Positions 7,380 to 16,218 of a stretch of DNA of 44,902 nt are shown here, one piece after another (position 1 is the first letter of the stretch; each line of letters starts with the position of its first letter). The stretch spans positions 1-44,902 of the forward strand of contig CAMJUL010000029.1 in the NCBI GenBank assembly GCA_946408995.1. Direction: 5' to 3'. The position numbers were made by a program, and so were the translations under genes. This DNA comes from an uncultured Clostridia bacterium. Its GTDB lineage: Bacteria > Bacillota > Clostridia > Christensenellales > Aristaeellaceae. The notes under the pieces were generated by a model, which did not search any database, was not told where the DNA came from, and saw nothing but the letters and a program-made list of their open reading frames with translations.

Positions 7380-9088
7380 AGTACATGATCCTCCCGGGCG
7401 ATGAGGTCCGTAAAGTCCTCCGCCACCCCTGCCTCAATGTCCGCTTCCTTTTCCGGTCCGCGGCCCAGAAGGCGCGTCAGGAACAGCGCGGCGATGCGGG
7501 CCGCGCCCCGTGCCTGCAGATGGCTGTTGTCCTCCAGCCCCTCGGGATAATGGGGGTCCCCCGCCGGCACATGGCAGAAGATCTGTTTGGAGCCTTCGGG
7601 CCCCGCCTGCTGGACCAGGGCCATGGTGGCCTTTTCCAGGTCGACCAGGCGGACCCCCCGGTAGTCCGCCACGGCGCGCAGGGCATCCGGATAAGCGCCG
7701 TGGGTGGGCTGCAGGCGGCCCTCCGCGTCGAACCTGCGTCTGGCAACGGGGGTCACCAGCACGATTTCCGCCCCCTGACGCCGGGCCGCGTCGATGTACA
7801 TGCCCAGGTATTCCGGGAAGGTGACGCGGGCATCCGTCCCCCGTTCCCTGTCCGGCTTTTCGTCGTTGTGGCTGAAGGAGACGATCAGCTTGTCCCCCTT
7901 CCGGAGGCACAGTTCGATAAAGTTCAGCCGTTTTTCCGCCACAAAGCTCTTGCTGCTTCGCCCGTTGACGGCGCAGTTCTCCACAAAGACCTGCAGCCCG
8001 GCGGCGTTCGCCATGGCCTGCAGCTTCTGGCCCCACCCGGTCATCGGCGCCCGGTCGGCGGGATAGTCGGCCATGGTGCTGTCGCCGCACATAAACCAGG
8101 TGGGGGTCCGCCGGTCCGGCTGCCAATGGTCATAGCCCCCCAGCACCTCCGCGACGGAATACTGCGCCGCCTCCTCGGCGGACATGCGCTTCTGCTTCGG
8201 ATGGCGGGACGTCTGGTCCGCCCGGACGCCGGAAGTTGCGTATTCCGCATACCGTTCCGTAACCACCTTGACCTCATCCCAGTCGGCAAACCCCTGAGGG
8301 GACACATGGGCGTCCATGTCGCAGTTCAGGAAGACCGTGCGGGAAAATCTCCGCCAGGGACGCCCCAGGAAGGCCTGCCCCTCTTCACACTCCCCCGTCA
8401 GGCGGCAGTTGTGGAACACCAGGCCATAGGGCTGCACTTCGGGCGTATTGGCGGCCGTATACAGCCCGCCCCTGGCGTTCATGAACAGGGTGCAGCGCTC
8501 AAACCAGCAGCGGTAGGGGCCAAAGATGAAGTCCACGTCCCCCTGGATAAAACAGTCCTCAAAATACTGCCTGCTGAAAGTCAGGGGACTGTCCCCCACG
8601 CTCTCCACGCATTCCGCGCTGCCCCGCCGGGGCGCGATAAAACTCACCACCTTGGGCATCAGGGGGCCGCAGAACAGGGTATCCTGATGGGCGATCATGC
8701 GCACGTTGCGCCACACGCCCCGGTCGCCCGCGGCATACACGGCGACTGCCTGGCCCACCTCCCGGCCGTCCCCCGCGTCGTTGCGGATGGTCAGGTTCTC
8801 CACCTCCACGTTGCGGCCGGTCACCATAAAGGTAGCGGAAAGGAAGGTCCCCCGGTCGCTTCCGTCCGGGTTCTTGTCCACGGCGCAGCCCTTGGCGGTG
8901 ATCACCGTACGGTCCCGGGCCTCGCCGACGATGCGCACGTTGTCCTTGTCGACCACTACCCGCTCCTGATATTCGTCCATGCGCACAAGCAGAATGGCCG
9001 GCGCCTGTCCCCCGCCCGGAAGGGCGTCGACCGCCTGCTGAATGGAAGTAAAATCCCCGCTGCCGTCCTTGGCGATGATGTAAATCAT
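7373..9088 (-). CDS. Two-domain esterase: CE8 pectin methylesterase fused to CE12 rhamnogalacturonan acetylesterase
   Basis: 571 aa without a signal peptide. Residues 1 to about 320 form a pectinesterase right-handed beta-helix with all expected active-site elements: Gln near 113, HQDTLF (Asp about 136), DFIFG (Asp about 186) and GRPWR (Arg about 243). From about 328 an SGNH hydrolase begins: MCGDST (Ser about 337), NGRSSKS, FSHNDE and a terminal DNSH. It would remove methyl esters from homogalacturonan and acetyl groups from rhamnogalacturonan. Lack of export signal suggests intracellular action on imported oligosaccharides. ATG 9088 is preferred over ATG 9094 because GGGAG is 7 bp from the former and only 1 bp from the latter. 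Upstream CE12 gene ends 12 bp away. Confidence 0.92.
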   Translation of the reverse strand: MIYIIAKDGSGDFTSIQQAVDALPGGGQAPAILLVRMDEYQERVVVDKDNVRIVGEARDRTVITAKGCAVDKNPDGSDRGTFLSATFMVTGRNVEVENLTIRNDAGDGREVGQAVAVYAAGDRGVWRNVRMIAHQDTLFCGPLMPKVVSFIAPRRGSAECVESVGDSPLTFSRQYFEDCFIQGDVDFIFGPYRCWFERCTLFMNARGGLYTAANTPEVQPYGLVFHNCRLTGECEEGQAFLGRPWRRFSRTVFLNCDMDAHVSPQGFADWDEVKVVTERYAEYATSGVRADQTSRHPKQKRMSAEEAAQYSVAEVLGGYDHWQPDRRTPTWFMCGDSTMADYPADRAPMTGWGQKLQAMANAAGLQVFVENCAVNGRSSKSFVAEKRLNFIELCLRKGDKLIVSFSHNDEKPDRERGTDARVTFPEYLGMYIDAARRQGAEIVLVTPVARRRFDAEGRLQPTHGAYPDALRAVADYRGVRLVDLEKATMALVQQAGPEGSKQIFCHVPAGDPHYPEGLEDNSHLQARGAARIAALFLTRLLGRGPEKEADIEAGVAEDFTDLIAREDHVLC

Positions 9089-9100
9089 AGTCATTCTCCC

Positions 9101-9748
9101 TTAAATCAATAATCCCAGGTCCTTGAGCGCCTTCGCCGTGATGCGGGCATAGGCCTCCGCTCCGGCGCGGCGGGTGTGGGTGTCGTCGGTCTGTCCCTCC
9201 GGATAGGCGGGAAACACCCCGGGCTCCACATACATGTACAGCTTCCGGCTTTCCTCCTCGCCCAGTTCCTTTACCAGGCGGATGCTCTCAATGTAGAGGT
9301 CCACCAGGGGCACGTTCCGCTTTCCCGCCAGGACACGGACCGCCTCCGGATAATCCCCGTGGGATTCCAGCAGCTTCCCATCCCGCCAGTACCTGCGGCA
9401 GATGGGCGTCATCAGCACCGGATGGGCGCCGTAAAGCCGCGCGGTATCCACATAGATCTCAAGATTGGCCTGGAAGGAGGTCCAGGGGTCCGTATGCCGC
9501 CATATCAGGTCGCTGGTGTCGTTGTGGGTAAACTGGATCAGCATCAGGTCTCCCGGGCAGATCTCCTTTTCGATCCCGACGAGCCTTCCCTCCGACAGGA
9601 AGGATTTGGTGCTCCTGCCCCCCATGGCCCGGTTTTCCACCCGGACGTTTGGCAGAAGCTCCCCAAGCACCTGCCCCCAGCCGGTGATGGGCGCTTTCTC
9701 CGGGGTATAGCTGGCGGCGGTGGAGTCGCCGCAGATATAAATGGTCAT
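9101..9748 (-). CDS. Rhamnogalacturonan acetylesterase (CE12, SGNH/GDSL hydrolase)
   Basis: 215 aa, all SGNH blocks present: YICGDST (nucleophile Ser9), MGGRSTKSF (oxyanion Gly), QFTHND (oxyanion Asn) and DDTHTRRAG (catalytic Asp/His). No signal peptide, so probably cytoplasmic. It resembles the C-terminal half of the next gene, suggesting duplicated acetylesterase activities with different positional preference. The frame is open to 9826, but ATG 9748 with GGGAGCGG upstream fits the family's start right before the GDST block. It lies in the pectin operon behind a hairpin that separates it from the solute-binding protein gene. Confidence 0.92.
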   Translation of the reverse strand: MTIYICGDSTAASYTPEKAPITGWGQVLGELLPNVRVENRAMGGRSTKSFLSEGRLVGIEKEICPGDLMLIQFTHNDTSDLIWRHTDPWTSFQANLEIYVDTARLYGAHPVLMTPICRRYWRDGKLLESHGDYPEAVRVLAGKRNVPLVDLYIESIRLVKELGEEESRKLYMYVEPGVFPAYPEGQTDDTHTRRAGAEAYARITAKALKDLGLLI

Positions 9749-9791
9749 ACTGTCCGCTCCCAACATCAAAATTCTCTTTCCCGCAGGAAAA

Positions 9792-9823
9792 CCGGGGCCA
9801 CCGGTCGTTTCCGGCAGCCCCGG
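9792..9823 (-). other. Intercistronic stem-loop behind the second solute-binding protein gene
   Basis: CCGGGGC...GCCCCGG with an inner CCGG/CCGG pairing, then TTTTCC on the minus strand. A partial terminator or RNA-stabilising hairpin here would give more binding protein than downstream enzymes, common in sugar ABC operons. Confidence 0.55.
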
Positions 9824-9844
9824 CAAGTCAAAATTGCCGGATCA

Positions 9845-11473
9845 TTACCGGGCCATGAAGCTGTCATACGCGGCCTGATAGGCGGCGATGAGGTCTTCCA
9901 TGCCCATCTTCTGGAGCTGATCCAGATAGTTGTCGAAATTGGTCAGGGGTTCTTCGCCGCTGATGAACTTCCTCGTCATCTCCGCGATGTAGGCGTTCAT
10001 GTCATCCAGCTGCGGCGCGGCGGCCTTCTGGGCGTCCACGCTCAGCACGATGGCCGCGGGATATTCCAGACCGTTGTCCGCGGAGCCCCAGAGCTTGGCG
10101 GATTCCACATAGTGCGCCTCACGGGTGGAGGCCAGGTAATCGCCGGCGCCCCAGCGCGGGAAGGACACATGGCTCATGGCGTAGCGGTACTTGTTGGCAA
10201 ACGCGCCGTCGTAGAAGTTCTCGGTCATCTTGTTGGCCCATTCGGTCTCGTGCTTGACGCCGTTCTCATCCACGGTGTAGGTGCCGTTGCCATGGGTCCA
10301 TTCGGTGGCGGGGATGGAGAGGATGGGATCGCCGTCCACGATGCCCCAGGTGGTGCAGTTGGTGCCTTCCTCGGTATACATGGCGTCGATCAGGCGGGCG
10401 ACGGCTTCCACGTTCTTGCAGTCCACGGAGATGCAGGCGCTGTAACGGTCGCCGTAGCCGATGTTGTAGTCACAGCCGTACACGCGGCCCTGGGCATCCT
10501 GGATCCAGGGGTAGGCCACGAAATCGGCATTGGGGTTCTTTTCAAGGACCTGGGGCAGGCGCTGCTCCCAATAGTTGCTCAGGCCCATCCAGGAGCCGGC
10601 CAGGTCGGCGTAGATGTCCGCGTCCTTTTCGGTGGCGGTGGCAACGGAGCCGTCCTCCAGCCAGATGTCCTTGATCAGGCCTTCGGAATACCACTTGTTC
10701 ATGGTCTCCAGGTATTCCTTGTAGTTCTGGGTGTACTCGCCAAAGCCCACCTTGCCGGTGTCGGGATCCACGTACGCGCCGTTGACGATGTCAAAGGCGG
10801 GCATGAAATACACCAGGCCGTTCTGACCGGCGTCGAAGGGGATCTCGTCCTGCTGGCCGTTGCCGTTGGGATCCAGATCCCGGAAGGCCACCAGCATTTC
10901 GTACCAGCCGTCGATGGTGGTGGGCAGTTCCTCGATGCCCACGTTCTCCATCCAGTCCAGACGGCCCTGCAGGCCCCACCAGGTGGCAGCCACCTTCTCC
11001 TCGGGGGTGCTCAGGGGGTTGATGACGGTGAAGTACAGGTAGCGGCCTTCGTCATCCTTCAGGGTCTTGGCCACCTCGGGATGCGCGTCCAGCAGCGCCT
11101 TGTAGTTGGGCATGTACTGGTCGATGACGTCGTTGAGCGCGATGATGATGCCGTCATTGTACAGCTGGCTGACACCGCCCACATAGGAGTTGTTGTGCTG
11201 CCACTGGATCACGTCCGGATACTTGCCGCTGGACAGCATGGCCAGGTACTGGGCGTCGATCTCTTCGCCGCTTCCGCAGACGACGGTCCATTCGATTTCC
11301 ACATCCGCCATCTGCTGGATCTTGAGCAGACCCACCAGTCCGGGGTAGATGTAGGGTTCGTACTCGGCGGAACCGCCGCGCACATAGTAGGTCACCTTGT
11401 CGGCGGCCAGAGAGGTGCCGCACAGTGCCAGTACCATGAGCAGAGCCAACATGAGCGCCACGATTTTCTTCAT
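9845..11473 (-). CDS. Extracellular solute-binding protein of a carbohydrate ABC importer (importer 2)
   Basis: 542 aa. N-terminal export signal (MKKIVALMLALLMVLAL). A cysteine in LALCGTSLA could be a lipobox, but Leu at -1 is poor, so signal peptidase I cleavage before ADKV is an alternative. The mature part looks like family 1 sugar-binding proteins of the LplA/YtcQ size class (AMLSSGKYPDVIQW, GNGQQDEIPFDAGQN). It should capture pectin-derived oligosaccharides and hand them to the two permeases encoded just upstream. GGAGG lies 8 bp before the start. It is in the operon after the permeases, the order typical of LplB-LplC-LplA systems. Confidence 0.9.
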   Translation of the reverse strand: MKKIVALMLALLMVLALCGTSLAADKVTYYVRGGSAEYEPYIYPGLVGLLKIQQMADVEIEWTVVCGSGEEIDAQYLAMLSSGKYPDVIQWQHNNSYVGGVSQLYNDGIIIALNDVIDQYMPNYKALLDAHPEVAKTLKDDEGRYLYFTVINPLSTPEEKVAATWWGLQGRLDWMENVGIEELPTTIDGWYEMLVAFRDLDPNGNGQQDEIPFDAGQNGLVYFMPAFDIVNGAYVDPDTGKVGFGEYTQNYKEYLETMNKWYSEGLIKDIWLEDGSVATATEKDADIYADLAGSWMGLSNYWEQRLPQVLEKNPNADFVAYPWIQDAQGRVYGCDYNIGYGDRYSACISVDCKNVEAVARLIDAMYTEEGTNCTTWGIVDGDPILSIPATEWTHGNGTYTVDENGVKHETEWANKMTENFYDGAFANKYRYAMSHVSFPRWGAGDYLASTREAHYVESAKLWGSADNGLEYPAAIVLSVDAQKAAAPQLDDMNAYIAEMTRKFISGEEPLTNFDNYLDQLQKMGMEDLIAAYQAAYDSFMAR

Positions 11474-11533
11474 ACAAGAAAACCTCCTTCTAAATTATTT
11501 CCAGCGGCATTTCACCGCTCGGGAATCAATGGA

Positions 11534-12475
11534 TCACATGCCCGTCAGGCCGGAGCGCTCCACGCCCTCCATGAACCTGCGCTGCAGGAAGAGATACGCC
11601 ACCAGGATCGGCAGGATGCACAGGAACGTAGCCGCCATCAGCATGGCCTCGTTGAATACGATGCCCTCCAGCTCGTTCACCTGGATCATGGTATGGTTCT
11701 CCTGGTTCAAAAGGGCGTAAAGGTTGGGCAGGACGCTGGGCAGCATGCGGTATGCCGGGGCGGTGATATACACCCCGGGCTCAAAGTAATCGTTCCAGTG
11801 CCACACCAGGGACAGCACGCCGCATACCAGCAGCGGCGCCTGGGCCATGGGCAGCATGATGCGGGCATAGGTGCGCAGGGGGCCGCAGCCGTCCACCCGG
11901 GCCGCCTCCTCCATTTCATAGGGCAGCCCCATAAAGAACTGCCGGAACAGGAAGATAAAGAACCCGCCGTTGAGCCCCATGCCAAAGAAGGTGGGGGCGA
12001 TCAGGGGCAGGAAGGAGTTGAGCCAGCCCCAGTCGGAATACTGCTTGTAGAGGGGGAAGATGATCACCTGCACCGGTACGATCATCATCAAAATCACCAG
12101 CATGAAAAGGACGTTCTTCAGCCGGAAGCGGTACCGCGCGAAGGCGTATCCGGTCAGGGAACAGGACAGGGTATGCCCCAGGGTGGCCGCGCCGCACACG
12201 ATGACGTTGTTCCACACATACGCCCTGAACCGCATGCGCCTGAAGGCGATGTCATAATTGCTCCAGGTGGCCTGGGAGGGCAGCCATTTGACCGTGATGT
12301 TGTACAGATCGTCGTCCGTCATCAGGGATTTGACGATCATGGTGATGAAGGGATAAAGGAAAATAAAGCTGAGGGCGCACAGCAGGAAATAAAACCCCAG
12401 GCGCAAAAGAAAGGTTTTCCCAAGGCGGGCCGCCCTGCTTTTTCTCCCGCCGCTCATCTTGCGTACCGCGGACAT
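11534..12475 (-). CDS. Carbohydrate ABC transporter permease, MalG/LplC type (importer 2)
   Basis: 313 aa, six predicted membrane helices beginning near residue 25. The EAA loop EEAARVDGCGPLRTYARIMLP contacts the ATPase. The long periplasmic-side region and the C-terminus ending ERSGLTGM are usual for LplC/YtcP relatives. GGGAGGG precedes the ATG at 12475. It pairs with the permease that ends 18 bp upstream. No ATPase is encoded nearby, so a shared MsmX/UgpC-like ATPase elsewhere must energise it. Confidence 0.93.
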   Translation of the reverse strand: MSAVRKMSGGRKSRAARLGKTFLLRLGFYFLLCALSFIFLYPFITMIVKSLMTDDDLYNITVKWLPSQATWSNYDIAFRRMRFRAYVWNNVIVCGAATLGHTLSCSLTGYAFARYRFRLKNVLFMLVILMMIVPVQVIIFPLYKQYSDWGWLNSFLPLIAPTFFGMGLNGGFFIFLFRQFFMGLPYEMEEAARVDGCGPLRTYARIMLPMAQAPLLVCGVLSLVWHWNDYFEPGVYITAPAYRMLPSVLPNLYALLNQENHTMIQVNELEGIVFNEAMLMAATFLCILPILVAYLFLQRRFMEGVERSGLTGM

Positions 12476-12493
12476 GTCTTTCCCTCCCCTCCG

Positions 12494-13396
12494 TCAGTTT
12501 TTGCTGCCCGAATCGTACATGTGACGGCGCATCAGCAGGATGCAGATCAGGCACAGCACCAGGGCGAACAGGAAGTAGATCCAGCTCATGGCGGCGGCGT
12601 TCTCATACATCTGGTTGGTGAAATTCATCTTGTAGATGTAATCCACCATGGGGTTTGTGCCGTCGGTGAAAAAGGCCACGATGGTATACACGATGTTCAT
12701 CAGGATGATGGGGGTGATCATGGGCAGGGTGATCTTCCAGAACATTTCCCATTCCGTCGCGCCGTCCACCCGGGCGGCCTCGTACAGGGGGCCGGAAATG
12801 CCCTGCAGACCCGCCAGGAACAGGACGATCTGCACGCCGCTTTTCCACAATACCACCGTGATCCGGTCCAGGAAGCCCTGCACCACCGTGGTGATGCTCA
12901 CTCCCAGCAGGTCGCTGATGAGCTTTGGCACCATGATGCCGGTGGTAATGGTGGTGCCGTCCACCCCCATGCCCAACAGCTGCTTCATGATGTAGCCGCT
13001 TCCCAGCAGCACCGGGATGAAGAACGCCGTGCGGAAGAACCCGCGCCCCACCATTTTCCGGTTGATCAGGATGGCGATGACCAGCGAAAACACCATGCAC
13101 AAGGGGGTGTTCAGCAGGGTGTCGTACACCACCTGGAGGAAGGTCGGGATAAAGTTGATGTCGTAAAAGAAGATGTATTCGTAATTTTTCAGTCCAACCC
13201 ATTCGGTCAGCAGTCCCTTGAAGGAGGTGATCTTGGAGAAGGACAGCCGGATGGAGGTGAAAATGGGGAAGGCAAAGAACACACAAATGCCGATCAGCCA
13301 CGGGATCAGGAAAAGATACGCTTCCAGGGACCGTTTCCGGTCGATCCCCATTTTCTTTTTTCTTTTGCGGGTACCGCTTGCGTCCCGTCCTTGCAC
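12494..13396 (-). CDS. Carbohydrate ABC transporter permease, MalF/LplB type (importer 2)
   Basis: 300 aa from a GTG start. The open frame continues far upstream, but only GTG 13396 has a proper ribosome site (AGGAGG, 8 bp) and clears the DUF5696 stop at 13443. A basic N-terminus (TRKRKKKMGIDRKRS) precedes six helices. The EAA motif is EAARVDGATEWEMFWKITLP. It forms the heterodimeric channel with the MalG-type partner downstream. Confidence 0.92.
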   Translation of the reverse strand: MQGRDASGTRKRKKKMGIDRKRSLEAYLFLIPWLIGICVFFAFPIFTSIRLSFSKITSFKGLLTEWVGLKNYEYIFFYDINFIPTFLQVVYDTLLNTPLCMVFSLVIAILINRKMVGRGFFRTAFFIPVLLGSGYIMKQLLGMGVDGTTITTGIMVPKLISDLLGVSITTVVQGFLDRITVVLWKSGVQIVLFLAGLQGISGPLYEAARVDGATEWEMFWKITLPMITPIILMNIVYTIVAFFTDGTNPMVDYIYKMNFTNQMYENAAAMSWIYFLFALVLCLICILLMRRHMYDSGSKN

Positions 13397-13442
13397 GTGA
13401 TGCACCTCCTGTTCCTCCGTCGTGGGCCTGAACGCAGCCCCT

Positions 13443-15569
13443 TTACGGCTGAGACGGGACCGCCGTCCAGCTTCTGGCAGCGATCTCCACCCCGTCGGCT
13501 TTCGCCGGCTCGTCGGCGTAATTGACATACACGCTCGTCCCGTTTTCATAGGTCACCTTCACCAGGGTGCCGCTCAGGCGCTGATGGCTCAGGATCATTT
13601 GGTCGTGGAGCTCCGCCAGGGGGCCCTGGGTAAACTGCTTCGCGGCCCAGGCCACCCGTTCCTGCCAGGCGGTGTATTCGGCGGAGAACAGGCTCTGGTA
13701 GCCGGTGTACATCAATTCCTCGGTGTTGCCGTAGGTCAGTTCAAAGAAGGGGGTATAGCCCATCTCCACCCAGCGGAGCACCTCCCGCTCCAGGTCGCTG
13801 CTCAGGTTGCCGGGCCTGCCCGCGTAATCCACCAGGCCATGGAGGGCGATCTGATAGAAGGGCACCGAGGACGTGGTAATCTGATAGCCGAAATCATCGT
13901 AGGGCACGTCGGTAAAGAAATCCGCCATGCCAAGAAGCCCGGTGTTCCCGCCCTCTGCCTCGGCCGTCCCGAAGGCCTTTTTCACATCGTCCGTCATGCC
14001 GCGGTAAATGCCCAGGGTCTCCTCCGCCGTAAGGGTGTGGCGCGCCCCGTAATTGAAGGCGACGTATTTGCCCATCCGCTCAAAGCGCACTCCGTCCAGG
14101 TCAAAGGACACCGCCTTTTTAAGGAAGGCCTCCAGCTTGGCGCGGGCCACGTCCGGGCTGAGCATGAACACGGTTTCATCCGGGTTGGTCATTATGGTGT
14201 GGTTCCCGGTGTACACCACGTCGTTCCGGTGGGAATATCCCCCCTGGTCCGACGCAGCCTCCAGGAAATTGGCCGTCAGGGAAACCGTCGCCCCCAGGGC
14301 GTGGGCAGTCTCCACAAGGCGCTTCAAGTCTCCGTCGCCCCCGATGGCGCCGCTCAGCGGGAAACGGTCCGGGGTTTTCCCATAGCCATCCGCCGTCCAG
14401 CCCTTGAGGGAGGCCCGGATATTCTTTACCCCCAATCCGTCCAGCGCCTTTAGGATCTCCTCCGCCTGGGACAGGGTGGTCACGGTGCGAGGAATGTCAA
14501 AGAGCAGGCCCTCTTCCGGGGCGTTCATGAACAGGTCGATGGCCACGGTGGGCGCCTGGGCTGTCCGCTTCACCAGGCCCTTTTCCAGCAGGTAATCACG
14601 CCAGGTACAGGCCATGACGCTGTAATCGGGATCCTCCTCCTCCAGGAACAGGATGCGCATGCGGTAATCCGCCCGGATGTCGTCCCGGTCAAAGACCTTG
14701 ATGTCCCGGGTGGCCACGCGCTTGTCCTCAAAGGAGCGGCGGTACTGAAAGTTGGCGAACAGGTAATTGATGCCGATGATGTTGTTGGAGCTGTTGACGG
14801 ACACCCTCGCGGTCTCCGCACCCTGCTCAATGATGGCAAGCATCCCGTGTCCCCCGCGGTTCATGCCGAAAACGGGGAAGAGCACCTCCGGCGCTTCCTG
14901 GGCGAACAGGTCCAGCAGCGCGGGCTGCTTCTGGTAATCGCCGTACACCGGGTACAGCCGGGTGGATTCCCGGTAATGGGCGTAGTCCCTGAAATTCATC
15001 ACCGCCCCGCAGCCGTCCGGATACAGGAAGAAGCCCTCCGCCCGGTCGGTCGCGGAAAACAGGAAGGGCAGCACGTCCACGCTGACCAGGGAGAATTCCC
15101 CGTCCTCCCGGATGCCCTCGTATGGCAAACGCACCGCCAGGCTCTGCCCCTCCAGGAGGATCTCCAGCTGGACGCCGACCCGGTAGGTCCCCAGGTAATA
15201 GGTCAGGCGCACCCCGTTCCCGATCAGTTCATAGGAGGCGCTCAGGTCCTTTTCCGCCTTCAGGGCCAGGTTGTTCACAACGCCAAGGCCTGACTGCAGA
15301 TTGGTGCAGTTCACAGCCAGCAGGGATGTAATGCGCTTCTGCTGGGCCGGGATGATCTTCATGCCCTCCGCCGTTTCGTCGTTCATCGTGGAGGACCAGG
15401 TTTTGTTCGTCAGGGCGTCCCGGATCTCGATCGCGCACAGATCCTCTGACAGATACAGGCTCAGCCGGTCGTTGGCCGCTACGGGGATCAGGCCGGCCTC
15501 CTCCGCCTGGGCGGGCACAGCCAGAAGCAGCGTAAACAGCAGGACGCACACCAGCAGGGGGTTTTTCAT
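13443..15569 (-). CDS. Secreted DUF5696 protein, putative carbohydrate-active enzyme
   Basis: 708 aa with a signal peptide (MKNPLLVCVLLFTLLLAVPAQAEE). The first 250 residues are beta-rich (NDRLSLYLSEDLCAIEIRD, GVRLTYYLG, FFLYPDGCGAVMNF). The second half looks like an alpha/beta barrel (KNIRASLKGWTADGYG, LDGVRFERMGKY). This matches DUF5696 as known from Paenibacillus and Clostridia sugar loci, often beside LplABC-type importers. No activity is established for the family; a glycoside-hydrolase-like role on the cell surface is inference. It sits between the Yip1-like gene (16 bp upstream) and the second permease pair. Confidence 0.8.
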   Translation of the reverse strand: MKNPLLVCVLLFTLLLAVPAQAEEAGLIPVAANDRLSLYLSEDLCAIEIRDALTNKTWSSTMNDETAEGMKIIPAQQKRITSLLAVNCTNLQSGLGVVNNLALKAEKDLSASYELIGNGVRLTYYLGTYRVGVQLEILLEGQSLAVRLPYEGIREDGEFSLVSVDVLPFLFSATDRAEGFFLYPDGCGAVMNFRDYAHYRESTRLYPVYGDYQKQPALLDLFAQEAPEVLFPVFGMNRGGHGMLAIIEQGAETARVSVNSSNNIIGINYLFANFQYRRSFEDKRVATRDIKVFDRDDIRADYRMRILFLEEEDPDYSVMACTWRDYLLEKGLVKRTAQAPTVAIDLFMNAPEEGLLFDIPRTVTTLSQAEEILKALDGLGVKNIRASLKGWTADGYGKTPDRFPLSGAIGGDGDLKRLVETAHALGATVSLTANFLEAASDQGGYSHRNDVVYTGNHTIMTNPDETVFMLSPDVARAKLEAFLKKAVSFDLDGVRFERMGKYVAFNYGARHTLTAEETLGIYRGMTDDVKKAFGTAEAEGGNTGLLGMADFFTDVPYDDFGYQITTSSVPFYQIALHGLVDYAGRPGNLSSDLEREVLRWVEMGYTPFFELTYGNTEELMYTGYQSLFSAEYTAWQERVAWAAKQFTQGPLAELHDQMILSHQRLSGTLVKVTYENGTSVYVNYADEPAKADGVEIAARSWTAVPSQP

Positions 15570-15585
15570 GCCGCGCCCTCCTCTC

Positions 15586-16218
15586 TTACAGGCGATAGAT
15601 GATCTCGTAATACACTTCCCTGATCATCGTCACGAACTGGGAACTGATGGTGAACAAAAGCACCGCCGTGGCCCAGATGACCGCCATGGTAAACAGGCTG
15701 AGCGCCACCACCAGGGCCGTCTTGGGGATGCTGTATTCGTTCATTTCCTTGATGCCGATGATCATCAACGCGACCACCCACACCAGCAATCCCCCGGTGA
15801 GCACCCCGTACAGCCCGGCCTGTCCGCCGTCCAGCACGCGGGAAAGAAGCACCAGCGGCACCGTGAACACCACATAGGGCACCAGCGTCAGGGCGTTGTA
15901 AAGCATGGCCTCGCCCATTTTGGTGGCGCCGTCCAGGATGGTGGTCATGGCGTAGGAGGCCAGCACCCAGGTGAGCACCGGCGCGAACAGCTTGCCGCAT
16001 TCCAGCACCAGGTTGGCCTTGCGCACGGACACGCCCGCCAGGGGATAATGGGTAAAGTAGATCGAAAACAGGTTCACCGCCAGGGCCAGGATCAAAAGCG
16101 ACAGCACCAGCGCCAGGGCCGTCCTGCGGAAGGGGGCGTTTTCCCGCTGGCGCTTGATATGCTCGCTGACCACAATTGGGTGAAAGAGCATCATGACGCA
16201 CATTTTCAGGCCTGTCAT
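15586..16218 (-). CDS. Yip1-domain-like polytopic membrane protein
   Basis: 210 aa, about five hydrophobic helices, no enzyme motif. The N-terminal segment MMLFHPIVVSEHIKRQRE resembles the amphipathic start of YIP1-family membrane proteins found next to transporter and NHL genes in Clostridia and Paenibacillus. The start is fixed by a 4-nt ATGA overlap with the stop of the NHL gene, implying translational coupling. Function unknown; placement between transporter genes suggests a membrane partner of the NHL protein or the importers. Confidence 0.75.
   Translation of the reverse strand: MTGLKMCVMMLFHPIVVSEHIKRQRENAPFRRTALALVLSLLILALAVNLFSIYFTHYPLAGVSVRKANLVLECGKLFAPVLTWVLASYAMTTILDGATKMGEAMLYNALTLVPYVVFTVPLVLLSRVLDGGQAGLYGVLTGGLLVWVVALMIIGIKEMNEYSIPKTALVVALSLFTMAVIWATAVLLFTISSQFVTMIREVYYEIIYRL

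Noticed and set aside
9176-13525. Open frame of 1449 codons on the plus strand opposite the esterase and importer genes
   Set aside because: Mirror of high-GC codon bias; His/Gly/Val-rich, no domains, and the minus-strand genes are clear.
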